From NCBI GenBank assembly GCA_041664345.1, contig JBAYKX010000008.1:55338-119337 (forward strand): a DNA stretch of 64,000 nt. The letters run 5' to 3'. This DNA comes from GWE2-40-63 sp041664345 (GTDB lineage: Bacteria > Bacteroidota > Bacteroidia > Bacteroidales > SZUA-534). Below the pieces are notes generated by a model that was not told the origin of the DNA, made no database searches, and saw nothing but the letters and a program-made list of their open reading frames with translations. Shown here in pieces: positions 55,672 to 63,941 of the stretch. A program made the position numbers and the translations under genes. How positions within the stretch are numbered: the stretch's first letter is position 1; each line of letters begins with the position of its first letter.

Positions 55672-57039
55672 CCAAATTCCGATATTCAGGAGCGGATATT
55701 GCTCAACGACTGGATTGTATGGAACGAACGATTGAATGCTTTTTCAGTAAAAAACAGTCCCAAAGTGGTTGGCTTATTGAAGGATCTGTTTGAAGATATT
55801 GCAGCGGTTGACACGCATTATTTTGAAGCAAAACTACAGAACCGCACCGGATTGGTTGATATTGGTAATACCACCTATTTCAGGGGAGTACTGGAACAGC
55901 CCGTTAAGATAGGACAGATAATGCTTGTGCCGGTAATAAAAAATGAAGCAAAAATACTGGCTATAAAGTTTACCTATAAAAAGGAGATTTACCAAGTGTT
56001 GAGTTCAAATACCCATTCACGATGGGACAAGGAACTGCGGTGTTTTACACTTCAAGCCAGTAGAATGGTATTACAGAAATTTATCCAATCGGTATCCAAT
56101 GCTTTAAAAATATGTCTGCATAACGAACTAACCATAAGCGATTTTCAAATTCAAAGCTTACTGTTTGAGCAGGCGTATAAAAAGGGAAATGGTTATAAGA
56201 GCGTGCCCTTAGAATTTTTAAAATACATGCAATTGAAAAACTACAGCCCAAACACCATCGGCACTTATTACCATTATTTGCTACGATTTATCAACACGTA
56301 TAAATTCTCCACTCTGGCGCAAATTAACCAATTCGCGAGCGAGAAAGTGAATGAATACCATAAGATGATGTGCGGTGAGAAGGATTTTTCGTCGATAACG
56401 TTGAACCAATCGGTAAATGCCATAAAATTATATTACCAAAAGGTTTTAAAGCGCGATTTTGTATTGGATGAGATTAACCGTCCGAAAAGGGAAAAGACCT
56501 TGCCCAAGGTATGGAATTTGGAGCAAGTGGAGAAGATTATAAAATGTGTTACTAATAAAAAACACAAATGCATGTTAAGCTTGATATACGGTGGAGGGTT
56601 GCGAATAGGTGAGGTATTGAACCTCAAAATTTCCGACATCAACAGTAAAACCATGCAAGTAAGGGTTATACAGGGTAAAGGTAAAAAGGACCGTCACACG
56701 CTTTTGAGTTACAATACGTTGGATTTATTGCGTGAGTACTTTAAGGAATATAAGCCAAAAGACTATTTATTTGAAGGACAAATGGGTGGAAAATATTCGC
56801 CAAGCAGTTTATTGAATGTATTGGATGATGCGCTTGTAAAATCAAAAGTGCCTAAGTGTGGAGGATTGCATGTATTGCGTCATTCATTTGCCACTCATTT
56901 ATTGGAAGGGGGCACCGATATTCGTTTTATTCAGGAACTGTTGGGGCATTATTCGAGCAAAACCACTGAAATTTACACGCATGTAAGCAATAAGTATTTA
57001 CAAGGAATAAAAAGCCCGATGGACAATGTATGTTTATAA
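55432..57039 (+). CDS. Tyrosine recombinase of the integron-like array (535 aa)
   Basis: All catalytic residues are present: Arg391 (GGGLRIGEV), Lys416/418 (QGKGKKDR), His480-Arg483 (HVLRHSFATH), His506 (LLGHYSS), Tyr515 (TEIYTHVS). Residues ~230-330 form the SAM-like core-binding domain (YMQLKNYSPNTIGTYYHYLL). Upstream lies a long N-terminus of about 230 residues with two WxxxLxxFxxxxS modules and, at residues 1-80, a 40-aa tandem duplication. No insertion resembling the IntI-specific extra helix is seen between patches II and III. The gene is read toward the cassettes and ends 109 bp before the attI-like junction. It is probably the enzyme that moves the cassettes. Confidence 0.85.
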   Translation: MEPVDVSLPPEPIQLRQTEKPVIFLNHVSDFKVDISVLNMEPVDVSLPPEPIQVRQPEKPVIFLNHVSDSKEDNSVLYFEPNSDIQERILLNDWIVWNERLNAFSVKNSPKVVGLLKDLFEDIAAVDTHYFEAKLQNRTGLVDIGNTTYFRGVLEQPVKIGQIMLVPVIKNEAKILAIKFTYKKEIYQVLSSNTHSRWDKELRCFTLQASRMVLQKFIQSVSNALKICLHNELTISDFQIQSLLFEQAYKKGNGYKSVPLEFLKYMQLKNYSPNTIGTYYHYLLRFINTYKFSTLAQINQFASEKVNEYHKMMCGEKDFSSITLNQSVNAIKLYYQKVLKRDFVLDEINRPKREKTLPKVWNLEQVEKIIKCVTNKKHKCMLSLIYGGGLRIGEVLNLKISDINSKTMQVRVIQGKGKKDRHTLLSYNTLDLLREYFKEYKPKDYLFEGQMGGKYSPSSLLNVLDDALVKSKVPKCGGLHVLRHSFATHLLEGGTDIRFIQELLGHYSSKTTEIYTHVSNKYLQGIKSPMDNVCL

Positions 57040-57139
57040 TAAATTATATTACTTTAGTGCAGGATTTAACAATCATGCAATCAAAACAAGTAAAAAATAC
57101 AAGGAACAAATGGGATATATCTCCAATACAACAGGGGAT

Positions 57140-57157
57140 ATACAAACGTTGGTTGCA
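57140..57157 (+). other. attI-like cassette insertion junction
   Basis: ACAAACGTTGGTTGCA at 57142-57157; the GTT starts at 57148. The 10 nt from 57148 (GTTGGTTGCA) are the exact reverse complement of the R'' box of attC1 at 57901-57910, which marks 57149 as the first base of cassette 1. The bases left of GTT belong to the recombinase side. The match to the right end of attC3 (AACGTTGGCTGCAAT versus AACGTTGGTTGCAAT) supports the same core. Confidence 0.8.
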
Positions 57158-57170
57158 ATATTAGGAAAAT

Positions 57171-57896
57171 ATGAAATACAGAATTTTAACATTAATTTTT
57201 CTTGCTTTATTATTTTCTCAATGCACATTTGAGATTGAAGGAGAAATACAACATATTTATAAACTTTCGAGTCCTAATCAGCAAATTGACTTATACGAAT
57301 GTTTTATAGAAAGTCCGATGGCTTTTGGTTCAGGAAAATTAGAAACAACCATATTAAAAGCCAACGAAAAATACAATCCTAGAAAATTGGGAAATTTTCC
57401 TGATTATGTAATTCTTGGTTGGGTTGGAAATGATACTTTGAAGGTAATTAGATTTCATAAAAAAAGGGAGAAGGAAAGGAAAATAGCAGAATCAAAACTG
57501 CATGAAATAAAAAAATACAAGGATTTTTATCTCGACATAGACCATCGAACATCAACAGGTGGAGGAAGCGGTTGGTTTAACTTTGACACTTTGTATTTTA
57601 CACGAGATAGTGTTTATTTTCTTCAGCTTGATAGTTTAGCAAGAATTAAAAATGAATTGGGTTTATTAAAAGGTCAGATTAGATTGTCTATTGCTAATGA
57701 TTCTGTAATAATGATTAAAGGAGACTATTTCGAGAGGATTGAAAATCATTTTCCAAAGATTAAAAAAGGAAATGAATTAGGTTATCCTTACATGGAGGGT
57801 ACAGATTGTGAAATCGTTCCAAATTATAGACTAGAATCATCTATTTTTAGAAATCAACCTGTCACTTTAGAAATAAGTACTAAGGATTATAATTAA
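57171..57896 (+). CDS. Cassette 1: lipoprotein of unknown function
   Basis: 241 residues. Lipoprotein signal MKYRILTLIFLALLFSQC (Cys18). The mature protein has mixed beta and helical segments (IDLYECFIESPMAFGSGKLE, a basic helix KKREKERKIAESKLHEIKKY, and GGGSGWFNFDTLYF) with no family recognised. The ATG lies 22 bp after the cassette start and the stop 5 bp before the attC1 R'' box, so the cassette (57149-58026, 878 bp) is almost filled by this one gene, as in ordinary integrons. Confidence 0.78.
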   Translation: MKYRILTLIFLALLFSQCTFEIEGEIQHIYKLSSPNQQIDLYECFIESPMAFGSGKLETTILKANEKYNPRKLGNFPDYVILGWVGNDTLKVIRFHKKREKERKIAESKLHEIKKYKDFYLDIDHRTSTGGGSGWFNFDTLYFTRDSVYFLQLDSLARIKNELGLLKGQIRLSIANDSVIMIKGDYFERIENHFPKIKKGNELGYPYMEGTDCEIVPNYRLESSIFRNQPVTLEISTKDYN

Positions 57897-57900
57897 ATAC

Positions 57901-58034
57901 TGCAACCAACCCGCGGTAAACATAATAAGGGCAAAAGTGCTATATTTGAATTATGAATAAGAAAGAAACGACATTTGGAAATTGGAGTGATGCGCTCCGA
58001 AACCCTTACTATGCTTACCGCCACCGTTAGCGCC
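57901..58034 (+). repeat. attC1, 134-bp attC-like recombination site
   Basis: R'' TGCAACCAAC (57901-57910), spacer CC, then a 19-bp arm GCGGTAAACATAATAAGGG (57913-57931). The opposite arm CCCTTACTATGCTTACCGC lies at about 58003-58021, followed by spacer CACC and R' GTTAGCGCC (58026-58034). The arms pair along their full length with two A-C mismatches on the plus strand that become G-T wobbles on the minus strand. Cross-over is predicted after G58026. Confidence 0.88.
57941..57948 (+). promoter_or_regulatory. Possible promoter element inside attC1
   Basis: TATATTTG, a TAnnTTTG match, reads outward to cassette 2. The same element recurs at the equivalent place in attC3. No clear -33 partner. 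Confidence 0.4.
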
Positions 58035-58104
58035 AAGCCTGAGAAATGCCAGCAGTTATAATTATAACATAGAATAAAATTTAATTTGAAAAAAACATAT
58101 CGAC

Positions 58105-59127
58105 ATGAAAACACATTACTTATTAATATTGGTAATATTCTCTCAAGTTTCAATTAGTTGCGATCAAGAACAATGTCGTGATTGTGACCCCAATCCTTGT
58201 ACTACAACAATTAACGAAAATATAGTACCATTGGCAGTTGAAGATTATTATGGTAGAACTAATATTCCTACGGCTGTTTGGTTAAATGACAGTATTATTT
58301 TTAATCCTCATCCCCTTCAATTCAGAGTGATAGATAAGAAATTTAATGTTATAAAAAATTCAATGATTTCAATGTATGAAGGAGCTTATTTTATAGAATC
58401 CAGTCCTTCGCAAAACAAAATAATATACGTTCAAACAAGGTTTGGAGATGTATCGGAAGGGGCGCTTAGAGAATATGACACAGAAACCGGTCGTATAACA
58501 GAGTTTTTTGATTCAACTTGTAATATTTCAAGTGCAGTTTATTATAGGAACAATGATAGTATTATTTATTACACTTACGGCAAACCATTTTATAACAATC
58601 CGGGATACTTTTTATACAAACGTTCTACAGGGGAATCAACCCTGATTTTAGACTATTTGGCTCAATTGGAATTACCAGAGACTGAAATGGTGAACGGTTT
58701 CGATATTCACCCAACTAAAAACATACTATTGATACCTGCGGTCCGGAGGTCAAAATCGCCACTAATAATACAGTACAATATGGAAACCAAGGTTATGGAC
58801 ACCTTAGCCATAACCTTTGATCTTTCGAATAACAGAATATGCCTCTGGTTGCGCTACAATAAAGCCGGCGACAAGATTTTATATTCCTGTTATCCTGAAC
58901 ATGCCGGAACAAGCTCAACCAGCGATGTTAGTGAGGTTGGAGTAATTGACTTAAACACCATGCAAAAGAAAATACTCGATGTAAACACAAGTGAATGGTG
59001 CTGGTCGGTAAATGTATTCCCAAACTGGTCGCCCGACGAAAAAAACATTGTTTATGGGAGTGGGCGATTAACCGATGTGGGAGCTAGAGGATTATATCAT
59101 TTGTATATTCTTAAAAATGTAAACTAA
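58105..59127 (+). CDS. Cassette 2, gene 1: TolB-like propeller lipoprotein
   Basis: 340 residues. Signal MKTHYLLILVIFSQVSISC gives Cys19 as lipidation site, then a Cys-rich stretch CDQEQCRDCDPNPC. The rest is beta-propeller-like (DSIIFNPHPLQFRVIDKKFN, then the closing WSPDEKNIVYGSGR and LYHLYILKN typical of TolB/WD40-like blades). First of three genes in the long cassette 58027-62620, 79 bp after its start. Possibly periplasmic or surface-bound. No enzymatic residues recognised. Confidence 0.8.
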   Translation: MKTHYLLILVIFSQVSISCDQEQCRDCDPNPCTTTINENIVPLAVEDYYGRTNIPTAVWLNDSIIFNPHPLQFRVIDKKFNVIKNSMISMYEGAYFIESSPSQNKIIYVQTRFGDVSEGALREYDTETGRITEFFDSTCNISSAVYYRNNDSIIYYTYGKPFYNNPGYFLYKRSTGESTLILDYLAQLELPETEMVNGFDIHPTKNILLIPAVRRSKSPLIIQYNMETKVMDTLAITFDLSNNRICLWLRYNKAGDKILYSCYPEHAGTSSTSDVSEVGVIDLNTMQKKILDVNTSEWCWSVNVFPNWSPDEKNIVYGSGRLTDVGARGLYHLYILKNVN

Positions 59128-59161
59128 GTATTTATTTATTAACCATTTAAAACTTGAGCTT

Positions 59162-61399
59162 ATGAATCAATCCCGAAAACGATGGGTCATGCTTTTCAGC
59201 ATACCCATTTTCCTGTTGTGTATAAATCAATTATACGCAACAAGTCTCAAAGGACCGCTTGCGGTTGAAATTATTGATATAAGGGTTGTTGGCGAACCCA
59301 TTGTTGGAAACCATGTAACCTTGGAAGTCGATTACAAGGTAAATTCCGATGGCGATGTGCAATTGATGTTTAATTTCCCCAAAGCGGTTATTCCCGAAGA
59401 TGGTGCAAAACGCTATGAAACAAAACTAAAGTGCCAGAAAGGTGGAATATATACCGAACGGATTATAGTTAAGGTAACAAACGATGGGGCTTCCCTTGTC
59501 AATATTATAGCCCAAATGGAAAATGCACCTGACAGTATCCAGAAGCAAACATCAAGGCACATCAGTATTGAACATGGAAAAAAGGATTATGCTGTTTTTT
59601 CTTCAATTACGAATGATTTTGTTAAAAAATCCAAATCATATAAGGAGCATAAAAAAATTATTGCAGTAAAAGGCAATTATGATAGCCTAAATATTGATTC
59701 AACTAATGTTGCCCCAACGCTAAAATCAGTAACTGCAACATCAACCTACTTAATAAATATTATTGGTACCGTTACTTATGATGATGCTCATGAATCACCT
59801 GTTAGGAAAGAAGGTTTATATGGCGGCAAAATTTATTTTTACTTCAGAAATAGTTCTACACTTAAAACATATCATCCATGGCAAGGAAGTTATAAAAATA
59901 TACATTATGATAATATAAACACTAACGGTAGTTTTTATTTTGGTTTCGGCATGCCAGCCGATTTAACAGGATATGACCAGATAATACTTTTAGTTGGTTC
60001 GGGTAATCCATACGTGTCATATAGTTTACCTGATGGATATGTGATGTCGACTGACCAAGGTGATTTAACTACTTTTGGGGATAGTGAAGGTGCAGTTCTT
60101 TATTTCAACCCCTCCAATACGTTGGTTTCATACAGTGGTGTTGATATTGTGGTAAACTCACAAGATGGTTCACTTTTAAGAAATATGATGTTTGCCGGGG
60201 AATTGGTTAAACAACGGTATAATGGAAGCATACCTTTCTCAATGCCAACTGTTGAATTGGTCAAATCAGCAAGCCCATACCATGGTATTTTTTCAGTTGA
60301 TCGTAAGTGGAATATATCACCATGGGGATATGTTTATTTTACCAAAATAACCATCGACCCGGATTATACTAATTTGGAAACTACTTCTCACGAATACGGG
60401 CATTATGTTAATTATAGAATGTGGAACGGCAATTATGATTCTTGGGATGAGGATAATTCATCTTGTGCGGTACAAGAAGGTTGGGCAATTTTTTATTCAT
60501 TCGCAGCTAGAAATTATGCAAACAAAGTATATGGTGATGGTATCATGAAAGATAGATCCAATACAGAGGAAGGCCCTTTTTTAACTAATCCGTACGGTAA
60601 CAATAGTTTTAATTACGAACCTGCAATAGCGAAATTTTCGAGTTTACTCTGGAATCTGTACGATGGATATAGTGATGGTATTTTTAAATCATCAATTTAT
60701 ACAGGCGATAATGACGACTTAAGTGGATATGGCACAAGGGTATTTGAAATAATGCGTTCAATGGCAAATGTAAAATATGAAAGTGGTCCAACTTTTAACC
60801 GATTTGATCAAAACTACAGCGTTTATACTGATAGGTTTAAAAGCGGATTAGATGCGCAAATTCAAAATTCAATACAAATTGCCTACGATTTCCTGATACC
60901 CAATAATAAGCGAATGCTTCCACCACAGTTAAAAAGTGCAACCGGTACTATACAAAGCAGTAATCTTAATAATTTAACCATAAATTGGCATAACAATATA
61001 TATACAGGTGATATTAGATACTCAAATAGAGAATTAGGTTACCATCTGTACCAAAGAGCATCTGATGCCGATTCTTGGACATTGGTTTCAACAATTCCAT
61101 TTACAAATGGTAATTATACTTGGAGCAATTCAAATGCATATGCCTATGATTACAAAATTTCATCATATAATACTTCGGGTGACTCTTATGGTGATGTTTT
61201 ATTGAATTTAACATGCGATAATATCACTAATATTAATTATAGGACTTATAGTTCAAACACTACTGTATCGGGTTGCTCTTTAAATATTTCTTATATTACA
61301 ATCAATAATAATGCTTCTGTAATATTCGATGGCAGTGTAAATACAATAATTAATGGCCCATTTGAAGTTACATTGGGGTCAAGTGTTGAAATAAAATAA
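59162..61399 (+). CDS. Cassette 2, gene 2: secreted zinc-metallopeptidase-like protein
   Basis: 745 residues. Signal peptide at residues 1-27 (ends YATS). Residues ~30-120 are an Ig-like domain; a carboxypeptidase-regulatory-like strand set follows (GTVTYDDAHESPVRKEGLYG). Residues ~400-560 hold HEYGHYVNY (an HExxH zinc motif) with AVQEGWAIFYSF downstream as the probable third ligand (Glu), as in gluzincins. The C-terminal ~130 residues are an FnIII-like module and beta strands. No type A T9SS tail is seen at the end (VTLGSSVEIK). Same transcript as its neighbours (34 bp gaps). Confidence 0.78.
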   Translation: MNQSRKRWVMLFSIPIFLLCINQLYATSLKGPLAVEIIDIRVVGEPIVGNHVTLEVDYKVNSDGDVQLMFNFPKAVIPEDGAKRYETKLKCQKGGIYTERIIVKVTNDGASLVNIIAQMENAPDSIQKQTSRHISIEHGKKDYAVFSSITNDFVKKSKSYKEHKKIIAVKGNYDSLNIDSTNVAPTLKSVTATSTYLINIIGTVTYDDAHESPVRKEGLYGGKIYFYFRNSSTLKTYHPWQGSYKNIHYDNINTNGSFYFGFGMPADLTGYDQIILLVGSGNPYVSYSLPDGYVMSTDQGDLTTFGDSEGAVLYFNPSNTLVSYSGVDIVVNSQDGSLLRNMMFAGELVKQRYNGSIPFSMPTVELVKSASPYHGIFSVDRKWNISPWGYVYFTKITIDPDYTNLETTSHEYGHYVNYRMWNGNYDSWDEDNSSCAVQEGWAIFYSFAARNYANKVYGDGIMKDRSNTEEGPFLTNPYGNNSFNYEPAIAKFSSLLWNLYDGYSDGIFKSSIYTGDNDDLSGYGTRVFEIMRSMANVKYESGPTFNRFDQNYSVYTDRFKSGLDAQIQNSIQIAYDFLIPNNKRMLPPQLKSATGTIQSSNLNNLTINWHNNIYTGDIRYSNRELGYHLYQRASDADSWTLVSTIPFTNGNYTWSNSNAYAYDYKISSYNTSGDSYGDVLLNLTCDNITNINYRTYSSNTTVSGCSLNISYITINNNASVIFDGSVNTIINGPFEVTLGSSVEIK

Positions 61400-61432
61400 A
61401 TTCATAAACAAAAATTTAAAACTAAAATAGTC

Positions 61433-62392
61433 ATGAGAAACAAAATAATAATTTCGATTCTTTTTGTAATTGCATTTACACTAAATGCAAATTCACAAAT
61501 AAAAGTATTAAATGATGGTAAAGTTGGTATAGGTAATTCAAATCCAACCTATAAATTAGACATAAACGGTACCACTCGTTTTGATAATTTGACTGATGTA
61601 GTGTTAGATTGGTCGGGCCGTTGGTCTAATCCAAATCTTTACAATGTTGATCAAATGCAACTTGAAATAGGAAAACAAGACAATTACATAAACACGGTTT
61701 TTTCCTATAATTATTGGTACATCGGAGGTATTTATAAATCCTCTGATAAGAGATTGAAAAAAGATATCAATAAATTGCATGGTTCAATAGATAAAATTAG
61801 TCAAATAAATGGAATGAGCTATTTGTATGATTTATCTCTTATATCAAAGAAATTTCCTACCAATATTGACAAAGATTTAAAGCGCAAGCAATATGGTTAT
61901 TTAGCACAAGATTTTAAAGAAGTTTTTCCTGATTTAGTGTCACAAACAACCGATTCTCTTGGGTTATATGCAATTGATTATATAGGCTTAATTCCAGTAA
62001 TAACTGAAGCAATAAAAGAACAACAGACCATAATTGCAGGACTTCAAAGTGAGATTAAGTTGCTAAAATCAGGTTCAGGAAGTTTGAAAAGTGCACAAGG
62101 TACAACTGATATAATTTCAACAAGTACTTCAATAGCTTCACTTTCTCAGAATTCCCCAAACCCTTTTGATGAAAAAACTGAGATTGGATATTATTTGCCC
62201 GAGACTACCCAAAATGCAATGATTTATTTATACAATATGAATGGTTTGCAAATTAAATCTATTCCAATCCAATCAAAAGGTACAGGTACATTAATAATTC
62301 AAGGATATGAACTTCAACCGGGAATGTATATTTACACATTAATTGCCGATGGTAAAGAAATAGATACTAAACGAATGATTTTAACAGAATAA
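61433..62392 (+). CDS. Cassette 2, gene 3: S74 tail-fibre-like protein with T9SS type A tail
   Basis: 319 residues. Signal peptide ends NANSQ. The N-terminal KVGIGNSNPTYKLDINGTTR is the repeat usually found before intramolecular chaperone domains; SDKRLKKDINKLHGSIDKIS and GYLAQDFKEVFPDLV are the S74 (endosialidase chaperone) domain at ~115-215. Residues ~240-319 (SLSQNSPNPFDEKTEIGYYL, ELQPGMYIYTLIADGKEI) are the type A T9SS sorting domain. This combination of chaperone and T9SS tail is typical of Bacteroidota surface proteins. It ends cassette 2's coding part, followed by a terminator and attC2. Confidence 0.88.
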   Translation: MRNKIIISILFVIAFTLNANSQIKVLNDGKVGIGNSNPTYKLDINGTTRFDNLTDVVLDWSGRWSNPNLYNVDQMQLEIGKQDNYINTVFSYNYWYIGGIYKSSDKRLKKDINKLHGSIDKISQINGMSYLYDLSLISKKFPTNIDKDLKRKQYGYLAQDFKEVFPDLVSQTTDSLGLYAIDYIGLIPVITEAIKEQQTIIAGLQSEIKLLKSGSGSLKSAQGTTDIISTSTSIASLSQNSPNPFDEKTEIGYYLPETTQNAMIYLYNMNGLQIKSIPIQSKGTGTLIIQGYELQPGMYIYTLIADGKEIDTKRMILTE

Positions 62393-62403
62393 TCTCATAT
62401 AAG

Positions 62404-62441
62404 ACATGGAAAGTCGTTTACGGCGGCTTTCTATGTTTTAT
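62404..62441 (+). terminator. Probable terminator after cassette 2 genes
   Basis: ACATGGAAAG (62404-62413) / CTTTCTATGT (62427-62436) with one wobble, then TTT. Confidence 0.55.
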
Positions 62442-62494
62442 TATACTTATGATACTTTGTATTATTTTTTAGTGAACGAAATCAAAAAAGGCCA

Positions 62495-62628
62495 GGCGCT
62501 AACCCGCGCTTAAACGTAATTGCTTCAAGGGTTTTGTAGGTTTCGGCTTTTAAATTAACTTTAGTATGAATTTAAACCAACAACAAGTAATTAAACTCGC
62601 AACTACGTTTAGCGCCAACGTTAGCCAC
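62495..62628 (+). repeat. attC2, 134-bp attC-like recombination site
   Basis: R'' GGCGCTAAC (62495-62503), spacer CC, L'' GCGCTTAAACGT (62506-62517), long loop, L' ACGTTTAGCGC (62605-62615), spacer CAAC, R' GTTAGCCAC (62620-62628). L'' has one extra T relative to the complement of L', the extrahelical base typical of attC sites. Same length and spacers as attC1, but the loop sequence differs. Confidence 0.88.
62533..62563 (+). promoter_or_regulatory. Possible promoter inside attC2
   Basis: TTTG (62533-62536), 19 nt, TAACTTTA (62556-62563): both elements at the spacing expected for Bacteroidota, one mismatch in the second. It would drive cassette 3. Confidence 0.5.
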
Positions 62629-62639
62629 AAGGCAAGAAA

Positions 62640-63764
62640 ATGAGAACGACTGAACTTATAATAGAATCAGAGAATCACAAAAAAAAGGGTGATTATGATA
62701 ATGCTATTCAAAAGCTATATCACGCATTGATTATACAGCCTGACAATGTTGATGTTAAAAAGCTTTTGCTTGAAATTTACATCCAACAAGACAAAACTGA
62801 ACAAGCACTTAATATTGTTGGGGAATTGTTACAAAAGAATAATGAAGATATCGAATTACTTTATATTAAGGCAAATTGTTTAAATGACTTAGGAAAATTA
62901 GATGAAGCTTTAACTTTATATAATTCAGTAATTTCAAAAAAAGCAGACTTTTATTTAGCTTATGGCGCAAGAGGAAACGTTTACCTGAAATTGGGGCAAA
63001 AAGAAAAGGCAATCAATGATTTGGACTATTCTTTAAAGTTTGAAAAAAAGAATGCCTTTTTGTTCTCTCAAAGAGCATTGATTCATATTGAAAATCAGGA
63101 TTTTAAATTAGCGTTATCTGATTTAAATAAAGCCCTACGTTTAGACAAAGATTTGCATGAAGCTAGACTCAATAGAGCTTTTATATATAGAGTTCTTGGA
63201 GATGAAAGTAAAGCATTAAATGAAATAGAAAAAATTGATGGGGATTTGCAATTGGATTCTGAATCAAATCATCAAAAAGGAATAATCTACTATAAGAATA
63301 ACGATTTGAGCAAAGCGTTGCAAAATTACAACTTAGCTATTATTAAAGACCCAGACAATATTGAATCAATTTATTCAAGGGCTTTATTATATTGCAAATT
63401 AGAACAATTTGATAAGGCAATTAGTGACTTAGATTTAGCAATGAAATTAAATAGTTCTCATTTCATAGATTATTTACTAAATGGTTATGCATACGTATAT
63501 TTCAAAATGAGAGAATTCGATAAAGCCATCTATTATGCGGAGAAAACACTTAAAGAAAATAGGGATTTTTATTGGGCTAATTTAACTTTGGCAGAAATTT
63601 ATGGTGAAACAGAAAATAATAATGATTTTTATGATAATCTTAAAATTGCAATCAAAGGTGGAATAGGAATAGAAGATATTGATGAGACAATTAGACATAA
63701 ATACTCTAAAGATAAAGAATTTAGGAAACTTACAAATAAACTGAAAGTAAAGCCCAGTGGCTAA
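62640..63764 (+). CDS. Cassette 3: TPR protein
   Basis: 374 residues, nearly all TPR-type helical pairs: NHKKKGDYDNAIQKLYHALI, NCLNDLGKLDEALTLYNSVI, YGARGNVYLKLGQKEKAIND, FSQRALIHIENQDFKLALSD, YSRALLYCKLEQFDKAISDL. No signal peptide, so cytoplasmic or membrane-peripheral. The ATG lies 12 bp after the R' box of attC2, and the stop codon TAA is inside the R'' box of attC3 (GTGGCTAAC), so gene and cassette (62621-63881) coincide almost exactly. Protein partner unknown. Confidence 0.88.
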   Translation: MRTTELIIESENHKKKGDYDNAIQKLYHALIIQPDNVDVKKLLLEIYIQQDKTEQALNIVGELLQKNNEDIELLYIKANCLNDLGKLDEALTLYNSVISKKADFYLAYGARGNVYLKLGQKEKAINDLDYSLKFEKKNAFLFSQRALIHIENQDFKLALSDLNKALRLDKDLHEARLNRAFIYRVLGDESKALNEIEKIDGDLQLDSESNHQKGIIYYKNNDLSKALQNYNLAIIKDPDNIESIYSRALLYCKLEQFDKAISDLDLAMKLNSSHFIDYLLNGYAYVYFKMREFDKAIYYAEKTLKENRDFYWANLTLAEIYGETENNNDFYDNLKIAIKGGIGIEDIDETIRHKYSKDKEFRKLTNKLKVKPSG

Positions 63765-63889
63765 CCCGCGGTAAACATAATAAGGGCAAATGTGCTATAT
63801 TTGAAATATGAACAAGAAATTAACGATATACGGAAATGAAAGTGATGCGCTCCGAAACCCTTACTATGCTTACCGCCAACGTTGGCTGC
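63757..63889 (+). repeat. attC3, 133-bp attC-like recombination site
   Basis: R'' GTGGCTAAC (63757-63765), spacer CC, arm GCGGTAAACATAATAAGGG (63768-63786), opposite arm CCCTTACTATGCTTACCGC (about 63858-63876), spacer CAAC, R' GTTGGCTGC (63881-63889). Nearly identical to attC1 through most of its length, including the TATATTTG element (63796-63803) and a small ORF. Confidence 0.88.
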
Positions 63890-63941
63890 AATGCAGCAAC
63901 AGAAACTGACACAAAATAACTTGATAAAATAAAAATTGATT

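Noticed and set aside
55432..57039. Calling the recombinase a classical IntI
   Set aside because: The spacing between the catalytic Lys and the HxxR motif leaves no space for the IntI-specific helix, and the protein is far longer than IntI.
57899..63895. Treating the 134-bp repeats as ordinary REP or MITE repeats
   Set aside because: Their outer boxes change with the cassette and match that cassette's own start, which dispersed repeats would not do.
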